A stretch of 64,000 nt of DNA from Garcia nutans (lineage: Eukaryota; Streptophyta; Magnoliopsida; Malpighiales; Euphorbiaceae), in the NCBI GenBank assembly GCA_947685225.1, contig CANTUV010000004.1, forward strand, positions 17,143,001-17,207,000, read 5' to 3'. This document shows, in pieces, positions 56,813 to 64,000 of the stretch. The translations under genes were made by a program, and so were the position numbers. The notes beneath the pieces are model-generated. The model ran no database searches. It had not been told where the DNA came from and saw only the letters and a list, made by a program, of their open reading frames with translations. The number at the start of each line of letters is the position of its first letter. Position 1 is the first letter of the stretch.

Positions 56813-57237
56813 CCTCAAGTGTGATAGTTAGGGTTTTCATTCTTTGATCTTATTGCATTGCTTTGGTTCTCCAAAGGTAGGTTGGTCCTTAAACCTAACC
56901 CTAAACACTTTAAACACACTTGAATCAATGAATGATATAATCAAATGCATGTGTAAGGTCCTAAAGCTATGAATCATATCAATTGTTCTTTGCCCTAATT
57001 GCATTGTTGAGATTGAACAATGTTATGTTATGCATTGTGAATAGTAATGTGTTTCATAAGTAATATACATTGAAATGTATATCAAAGATGCAATGATAAT
57101 TCAAATAAAACATGATATGAGACAATGCCATTGTGTTGGCTATGATGATGTGATTGAAAGAAATAAGGCATGTTTGCCTAAATGTTGTTGAGAATTGAGA
57201 ATGAAAATGATAATTGAACAATAAATGAATTGTGTGG

Positions 57238-57525
57238 CTAATGTGTTATTCCATTTTCAGAGTTGGTTGTTGGTGGCATGCCTAATAAGTGTAACAATCT
57301 CTTGAAGTTAGGTTGGATTGAATCCTTGAAGCCTAATTGAGATGTTACCACCCTTGAAGCTAGGTTGGGTTAGTTCTTGAAGCCAAGTTGGGTAGAAGCT
57401 TAGCATGCTTTGCTCCCCTTGAAGCTTGGTTGAACTTAATCCTTGAAGCCTAGTTGGGTATATGATATTGATAAATGTGATAACAAAACCAAAGCATTAA
57501 CTCTGAAAATTGAATGGCATATTAG
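57238..57525 (+). repeat. Conserved inverted-repeat block in Tekay LTR
   Basis: Arms 57238-57264 and 57499-57525 pair at about 23 of 27 positions. The loop has repeated CTTGAAGCC units and GGCATGCC. Confidence 0.8.
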
Positions 57526-58163
57526 TGTGTCTTGGGCCCATGCTTGTCTTTGTTTAGTGTTGATTATGAATGGTTAAATGAATACTAATGAGGTATATGA
57601 AAAGATATTGAAATGTGATATGTAATGTGAAAATATGTTGTTAGTTTTGCATATATGATGTTATATGTATAATATGGATTGAGAAATGACATTGCATTGC
57701 ACTAAGTCATATCATTTGCATGATTATCTTACTAAGCCGTTGGCTTAGCGCGATAGTGTTTAATCGCGCAGGTAATAGAGTTGATAGAGTTGAACCCGAG
57801 AGTTCATCAAGACCAAGTGAGAGTAGACCTTGAAGAATCCATTTTGGGAGCTTAAAGATCAGAGCAAACTTGCCAATCATGTATACTTCTTTATATTTTG
57901 TAAAGAAATGTTTAATACGTAAATATGTACTTATTTTATAACTTCCGCTGTGTAATATTTAAGTGTATATATATATATATAACTAATATGTTTTGTTTTA
58001 TAAGTAAATGATCTACTTTTCTATAATGTATAATGATAAGGGTATTGTATCAAGTTTTAAAGTGTTTTGAATGTTAAGAGAACCGTAGCATCCCTATGTT
58101 TGGTGCACTTATGCTACATTGTTGTGATTGTAGTGTGTGTGCATTGGATATGGGGGTGTTACA

Positions 58164-58605
58164 TGATGGAATTAGTAGAATACCTTAACATCAAAGTTAG
58201 GTGGAAGAGGATTTGGCAAAGGGCGAGGAGTTAAGGGTTGTAATAATCCCTTCTTTTGTAGCTTATTGAGAACCCGAGATAGTGGTTTTCCCAATTCTGA
58301 AAACTACCTCCTTCCTTCTTGACTAGTTTGTGTTAACATCGACTGCTTTTTGTGTGCTCTGATTGTCGGACTGGTAGTTCCATTTCTCATTTCTTCTTGC
58401 AGAAAAACAATTCTTCTCTCTTTTCCATTCTTCTATTTGCAAGTCATGTTGAAGAAGATCTTTAAAATCTCTAATAAGGGTATGGGACATTCTTTCACGA
58501 AGATTCGGTAGTGCCCCTCTCACAATTATCCTAATCTGATCTAATTCATCGGGCCTTTTCTTGAGTAATGCAGCTTTATTTCTCCACCTTTTCACATAAT
58601 CAACA
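58164..58605 (-). pseudogene. gag: Ogre/Tat-like gag fragment, minus strand
   Basis: Read on the minus strand from 58605: DYVKRWRNKAALLKKRPD, IRIIVRGALPNLRERM, then the basic linker, a frameshift after DVNTN (TAG at about 58323), the segment before the zinc-knuckle, and FY-stop-FHQ at 58164. Both ends are abrupt: a Tekay LTR end on one side and a Tekay-like LTR start on the other. It is opposite in orientation to the other Ogre-like copies except the pol fragment at 9660-9879. Confidence 0.88.
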
Positions 58606-58606
58606 A

Positions 58607-61096
58607 TGTAATATCCTAAAATTTTTTAAAAAAAATTTAATTTTTGGAAATTTGATAAAATATATTATAATTAAATTGGATAAATTAAATTAAAAAGTTT
58701 TAAATGAAAAATGAAAGGATTTTAAATGGAAAAAGTGGAATATATTTGATATATATACAAAATATATATAACATATAAAAGTCAACACTTTTTAAAAGAA
58801 AAGTCAAAAGTCAAAGTAAAAAGGGTATTTTGGTAATTAAATCTTAAAAATTCAAAATTATTAAATTAATTTAAAAATAAATAATTTTTGAATGTAAGAG
58901 GGATTTTTGTACTTTTAATTTATTAAATAAATAATTAAATAATTAATTATTAATATATTAATATATATATATGGTTATAATTAAAGGATGAAAGGAAAGA
59001 GAAATTAAAATTGATTCCAAATGAGTTGTTTTGATGCATAAACAAGTATTTTAAAGTCAAATATTGGATTTGGTTGTGTTTGGTTGGAGTTTGAGAATGG
59101 AAGTGTGATTTAGGGTTTTGGAAAAGTAATTTTTCCAAAGTTGTAGAATTATTTGATTTTATTGGCTTAAATGCATTGTTTAGTGATATAAGTGATGAAT
59201 ATAAGCTTAAAATGATTAATGACTTGTATTGGAATGGAAAACCTTCAATGGGGGAAGGTTATGCCATTTTAGGGTTTTGTGTATAAGAGTGTGTTTTTGT
59301 AATGTAAATGGTTTAAATGTATTAAAATATGTTTTTAATAATATAAATAAACTTGATATATTAAAATGAATGGCCTAGTATGAGAATCCAAAGTTAAAGT
59401 GAGGTTAGCCTTAAATTTTGGATTTTTGCTTGGATGGGGTTTAATTATGGTTTAATATTGGAAATGCCATTAAATGTGATACTAAATGATTATTTGCTAT
59501 CACATTTGGTTTAGGCATTGAGGGCACTTTGGAATGATAGGATTGGAGGTTGTTTTAAGCTTGTTTTAGTTGCTATTTGAGGAAAGTACAAACTTTGAAT
59601 ACATTGGTTATGTTTGCATGACATTTGGGCTTAACACATTTTGGTTGGAAAATGTGTTAAGCTACTTGATACATTGGTTATGTATGGATAATGTGCTATG
59701 ACATTTGTAATGTCATATATGTGTTAAATGCATTGTGAAAAGCCATTGATAATGGCTAAATTGTGTAAAATGTGAAATATGTGTATTATGTGAAAATGAC
59801 CCAAAGTGTTTGGGTAATGCCATTTGTTGTGTATGCATTAAGTGCATTGTTAAAAAGCCATTGGTATTGGCTAGATTACATTAAATTGATTGATATGTGA
59901 ATTATGTGGAAATACCAAAAGTAATTGGGTAATGTGTTGTAAATGAAAAAAATGTGGTATAATGTAATGAGATATGTGGAAACATAATGAAATGAATTGA
60001 TATCGATATAAATGATAAAAATGAATAGATTGTGTGTCTAGTATGTTATTCAATTTTCAAAGTTCTGTGTTTGGCGGCATGCCTATGATTTGCTTCTATG
60101 AAAATATTTTTGAGGTGAAATAACCTGGTTGTAAGCCTCAAAAATAAGTTCTTGAAGCTAGGCTGGGTGAAATGACCGGGCCGTAAGCTCAGACCTAGTT
60201 GGACTATTACATTGATATTTTGCCTATAGGGCTAGACACATGGTGTCATTATAGACCAAAATAGTAACTCTGGAATTTGAATAGCATATTAGTTATCTTT
60301 GGGCCCATGCTTATGTTTGTTTTATGAGAATTGTGGATTGTGAAATATTTGAAAAGTATGAGAAAATGGAATGATGTGTTATCCATATGCATTATGCATT
60401 GGCATTGCATTTGAGTTTTATTATTATCAAAGTTTGTATTACTAGGCTTTTGGCTTAGCGCGATTGTTTACATCGGGCAGGTGACAGGGTAGATTTGGCT
60501 GAGCTGGAGAGTTTTTCTAGACCAGGTCGGGTCTAGACTTGTGGTTGTGCTTGTAGAGTTGATATCAAGATCAAAAACACTATCAGCGACATGTATATAT
60601 TTTATGTTATTGTATATTTTGGGTAGTATGCATATTATATCATGTTTTTTGATTTTATTATTGTAAACTATAAAGACTGTTTGAGTTAAGTTATTTGAAA
60701 TGGAGGTTTACATATGTTCTAAAATATATATATATATAAATGTTTGAGAAACTTGGTGAAATCGAAGAGTATCGGTGAAATGGTGATTTGAAATTATTTG
60801 GGATTGTTTTCTAATGCAGGCTGTATAGTTGATAAATTTTGGGATGTCAAAATTATAGACAAAACTCTTGCAAATTTTATTCAGAGATTTTCATATAAAA
60901 TGTTTATTTTGGGTTCCTATAACAAATAAAGAATATTTATATACTATTTAATTTTATATATTTAGTATTTGAAATTTTAAATCAGAAATGTGAAAATTTT
61001 TATTAAACCGGTCTGTGATATTTTTGTACCATATATGCATATTTTACATATGCTGAAAATATGTATTGTACGTATATAGGGTATAAGGGTGTTACA
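58607..61096 (+). repeat. 5' LTR of second Tekay-like element
   Basis: TGTAATATCC to GGTGTTACA, followed by an initiator-Met PBS. It is related to the minus-strand LTR piece at 8645-9659 but lacks about 400 bases near 59010. It contains the inverted-repeat block (60038-60292) and a GGCTTAGCGCGATTG motif near 60455. It has no clear ACACGGCC array. Confidence 0.9.
60038..60292 (+). repeat. Conserved inverted-repeat block in Tekay-like LTR
   Basis: Arms 60038-60064 and 60266-60292 pair at about 22 of 27 positions. Loop sequence is diverged but keeps GGCATGCC and CTTGAAGC motifs. Confidence 0.75.
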
Positions 61097-61103
61097 TTTA
61101 TTT

Positions 61104-61121
61104 TGGTATCAGAGCCTAGGT
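61104..61121 (+). other. Primer-binding site, initiator tRNA-Met
   Basis: TGGTATCAGAGCCTAGGT, seven bases after the LTR end. Confidence 0.93.
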
Positions 61122-61265
61122 TTGAGGTTCTTGACCTAGGTGGGTTGATAGAGAGAGAAAGTGGGAGATTTGAAAATAGATTTCAATTGTAATACATGCA
61201 TTGGCACTGGCAGTTTCTGATCTTTGATATAATAGTTTCTACTGTGTTTGCAGATATAGGTAGTT

Positions 61266-62520
61266 ATGGCATCTCAGGCGCATCAGTCTACAGAGATTAG
61301 TGCAAAGAGTGTGGCTCCTAATGAGGGTAGAGATGAAGCTAGAGTTATGTCTGTTGGTGAGGCATCTGTTTCTATGTAGCTGATGAGATTTTGCCTAGCT
61401 GGGTACAACATATGGTATAGTTGTTGAGGCAGGCTCCAGTTCAGCAGCCGTCGCCGCCACAGTCGTAGCAGCAGTTTTCGGTGAGGAAGTATTATAAGTT
61501 GAGAAAATTTAGAGCTAAGGACTTTGTTGGTATTACAGACCCTACTGTAGCAGAGCAGTGGCTAGACAGGGTTTAGAGAGTGTTTATTCAATTGCAGGCT
61601 AGTCCAAAAGAGAAGTTTGATTATGCCAGATCTCTTCTACAGAGGGATGCATATGATTGGTGGAAGACGGGTCCACATGCTCTGGATGATCCACCAGTTC
61701 TAGCCTATGATGATTTCCTGTGGGAATTTGAGCAGAAGTATACTCCAAGGGAGTATACGGATGCAAAGAAGATGGAGTTCCTAAGTCTGAGATAGGATAC
61801 CAGGACAGTGACGGAGTATGAGATCGAGTTTATCCAGTTGAGTCATTATGCTGGTGGGATCATTTCTGATGAGAGTGATAGTGCAGGAGATTTGAGGAGG
61901 GACTGAGACCCTTTATCATGTGTATCATAATAGGCTCTCGGTATTAAGATTTTTCTTAGTTGGTTGCAGCTGCCAGGAGTGTAGAGAGAGCACAGGGTCT
62001 TAAAGCAGCTGCCAGGGTTGAGGAGGCCAGAGCTGGGAGACCCTAGAGTGAGGCAGGGTCTTCATCAGTGAAGAGAGGTTGAGGGGGATATTTTCAGCGG
62101 TTTAGTAGGAGCCAGGGGCAATTTGGCAGGTCAGTACAGTAGTAGAGACAGAGATAGAGACCTGCAGTTTCAATGGCTAGTGCTCCAACCCCAGTGGCTC
62201 AAAGGCCTGCTCCACCTACTTGTGTTCATTGTGGTAAAGCACACGGAGGTGTCTGCTGGTGGAGAGGTACTTTAGGAGTATGTTTTAGATGTGGGTCGTC
62301 AGACCATTTTATCAAAGATTGTCTAGAGCCACCAGAGGATAGATAAGCAGATACTGCAGCTTCTCAACCCAGTGTCAGAGGGGGTCATGGTGGTAAAGGT
62401 TTTGGCAGAGGTTGTCGATCTGGGACTAATCAGAGAGGAGACTCTACAGCCGGAGGTAGTAGACCAAATGAGGCAGGGCCATCACAGCGGATTTATGTGA
62501 TGTAGAGGCAGCCGGATGCT
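61266..62520 (+). pseudogene. gag: gag pseudogene, second Tekay-like element
   Basis: Starts MASQAHQSTEIS. The gag core is readable at 61491-61890: KLRKFRAKDFVGITDPTVAE, FIQLQASPKEKFDYARSLL and WWKTGPHALDDPPVLAYDDF. It has a classic zinc-knuckle C-x2-C-x4-H-x4-C (CFRCGSSDHFIKDC, 62281-62322). It is broken by many stops (for example TAG at 61793-61795, and one before FIQLQ) and by frame changes. Several of the stops look like single CAG or GAG to TAG changes. Confidence 0.88.
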
Positions 62521-63684
62521 TCAGCTATTATTGCTGGTACTTTTACTTTATATGTTACTTCAGTTTTTGCATTATTAGATCCTGGGTTGATTCATTCTTA
62601 CAACAGTGCATCCATCTTGCATGTGAGTGATTTGCATTCTGAGTCCTAAGGATTTGATGTTTTGGCCATAAATCCTTTAGGGCATTGTGTTGTGGTGAGC
62701 AGGGTGCATCGAGATAGCCCAATTTTTGTTCAGGGTGAGGAGTTTCTCAGCGACCTTATTGAGATGCCTTTCAGGGAGTATGATATGATTTTAGGCATGG
62801 ATTGGTTATCCAAGCATGGGGCTATGGTAGATTGTCAGAAGAAATGTGTTACTTTGAGAACACGTGATGGTAGGGATGTGATGGTATCTAGTGAGCAGAG
62901 GTATCTTTCATCCATGTTTGTTTTAGCTATTTCAACTGAGAGGATGATTCGGAAGGGATGTGAGGCTTATCTTGCTCATGTTATAGATACCAGAGTAGTG
63001 GGGTCCCAGCTTGACAGTATACCCACAGTTGTTAAGTTTCTAGATATTTTCCCTGATGAGTTGCCAGGGGTACCTCCTGAGAGAGAAGTGGAGTTTGGTA
63101 TCGATTTGTTTCCTGGTACCACTCTTATCTCTATTACTCCTTATCATATGGCACCTGTGTTGAGAGAGTTGAAGGTGCAGTTGTAGGAGTTATTAGATAA
63201 AGGATTCGTTCGCCCTAGTGTGTCTCCATGGGGAGCACCTTTTTTGTTTGTGAAGAAGAAGGATGGCACCTTGCTATTATGTATTGATTATAGGTAGTTG
63301 AATAAGGTGACCATCAAGAACAAGTATCCTTTGCCTCGGATAGATGATCTCTTTGATCAGTTGAAAGGAGCAGCAGTATTCTCTAAAATTGATCTGAGAT
63401 CAGGGTACCATCAGTTAAGAGTCAGAGATGTGGATATACCAAAGACAACTTTCGTACAAGGTATGGGCATTATGAGTTTCTAGTGATGCCTTTTGGATTT
63501 ATGAATGCACCAGCGGCTTTTATGGATTTGATGAACATGGTATTCAGACCATATTTAGATCAGTTTGTGGTGATATTCATTGATGACATTTTGGTGTATT
63601 CGCATAATGAGGAGGATCATGATAGGCATTTGTGGATTGTATTGCAGACTCTGAGAGAGAAGCAGTTGTATGCTAAGCTGTCTA
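62521..63684 (+). pseudogene. pol: pol pseudogene (protease to RT), second Tekay-like element, truncated
   Basis: Protease: the active-site triplet reads DPG (62578-62586) where DSG or DTG is expected; ILGMDWLSKHG is present. RT: EREVEFGIDL, KGFVRPSVSPWGAP, FSKIDLRSGYHQLR, MPFGFMNAPAAF and an intact FIDD motif. Stops include TAA at 62647-62649 and TAG at 63184-63186, and a one-base loss near 63452 shifts the frame. It ends mid-RT (KQLYAKLS) where another LTR begins, so RNase H, integrase and chromodomain are missing here. Confidence 0.9.
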
Positions 63685-64000
63685 TGTAATATCCCAAACT
63701 ATACCCTAAAATTTTTGGAATACTTATTGTTGTATTTGGATTAAATGATATACAACATATACAAGTCAATTAATGAGTGGTCAAAAGAAATAATTAATTT
63801 TAAATTAAATTAAATAGAAATTTAAAATTAAGTGGAAGTGGATATTTATATATTATATTATTATAATTGCTTGGTTGAGATTTAAAGAGAAGATTGGGTG
63901 GTTAAGAGTGGTTATTCAGTTGACTTTGCTCTTCTTTCTTCATATTCTTCTTCTTCTTTCTTTGTTGGCCGGCTATCTCCATAGCAAGAGAGAAAGAGAG
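63685..64000 (+). repeat. Start of another Tekay-like LTR, runs off the window
   Basis: TGTAATATCCCAAACTATAC..., beginning inside RT of the preceding element. A GGCCGGC motif near 63967 recalls GGCCGGCC near 56080 in the Tekay LTR. It is most simply the left end of an element inserted in pol. Confidence 0.78.

Larger units (their letters stand above)
55683..58163 (+). repeat. 3' LTR of Tekay element
   Basis: TGTAATATCC to GGTGTTACA, about 2.5 kb. It carries an ACACGGCC palindrome array (56579-56812), the conserved inverted-repeat block (57238-57525) and a GCTTAGCGCG...ATCGCGCAGG motif (about 57743-57772). These parts are shared, in reverse, with the LTRs of the 16223-25490 element, so the two belong to related families. 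Confidence 0.92.

Overview
This is a block of plant nuclear heterochromatin made almost entirely of nested LTR retrotransposons. The organism is a plant, probably a eudicot with a repeat-rich genome. Evidence: Ty3/gypsy gag and pol of the Ogre/Tat and Tekay (chromovirus) types; a primer-binding site complementary to plant tRNA-Arg in one group and initiator tRNA-Met in the other; AT-rich intergenic sequence; microsatellites; and a plant-only protein domain (plant mobile domain, PMD). The species cannot be named from what I see. I find no intact host gene, rRNA, tRNA or CRISPR array.

Layout. 1-8644: end of a degraded Ogre/Tat-like element (LTR type A) with broken gag, a long 3' tandem array and its 3' LTR. 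8645-9659: minus-strand piece of a Tekay-like LTR. 9660-9879: minus-strand Ogre/Tat pol (RNase H end) fragment. 9880-13046: LTR and leader of a type B element. 13047-46202: a second type B element inserted into that leader. It has lost nearly all of gag and all of pol and carries two antisense, decayed copies of a PMD gene (25835-28600; and 29690-32265 continuing at 42744-42890). Two younger elements sit inside it: a coding-free Tekay-type element (16223-25490, minus strand, near-identical LTRs, duplication AAACG) and a gag-only Ogre/Tat-like element of type C (32271-42738). 46203-52522: a third type A element with a gutted gag, inserted in the type B 3' LTR. At about 52522 it is joined abruptly to the 3' half of a Tekay element (52526-58163: pol with chromodomain, PPT, LTR). 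58164-58605: minus-strand Ogre gag fragment. 58607-63684: a second Tekay-like element (LTR, PBS, broken gag-pol). It is cut off by the start of another LTR at 63685 that runs out of the window.

How the parts work together. The Ogre-like elements here are all non-autonomous. Type C keeps one open gag of 465 codons, types A and B have decayed gag, and none has pol, so any movement needed enzymes from elsewhere. The coding-free Tekay-type element shares LTR motifs with the pol-bearing Tekay copy at 52526-58163 and could have been moved by that family when it was active. Both Tekay pol copies here are dead (stops; catalytic Asp to His in one; frameshifts and truncation in the other).

Most worth following: the antisense PMD gene carried twice by a retroelement; stem-loop ladders with apparent covariation near the ends of the Ogre-type LTRs; palindrome arrays in three LTR families; a conserved long-range inverted repeat in the Tekay LTRs; and dense telobox-like motifs in the Ogre LTRs.
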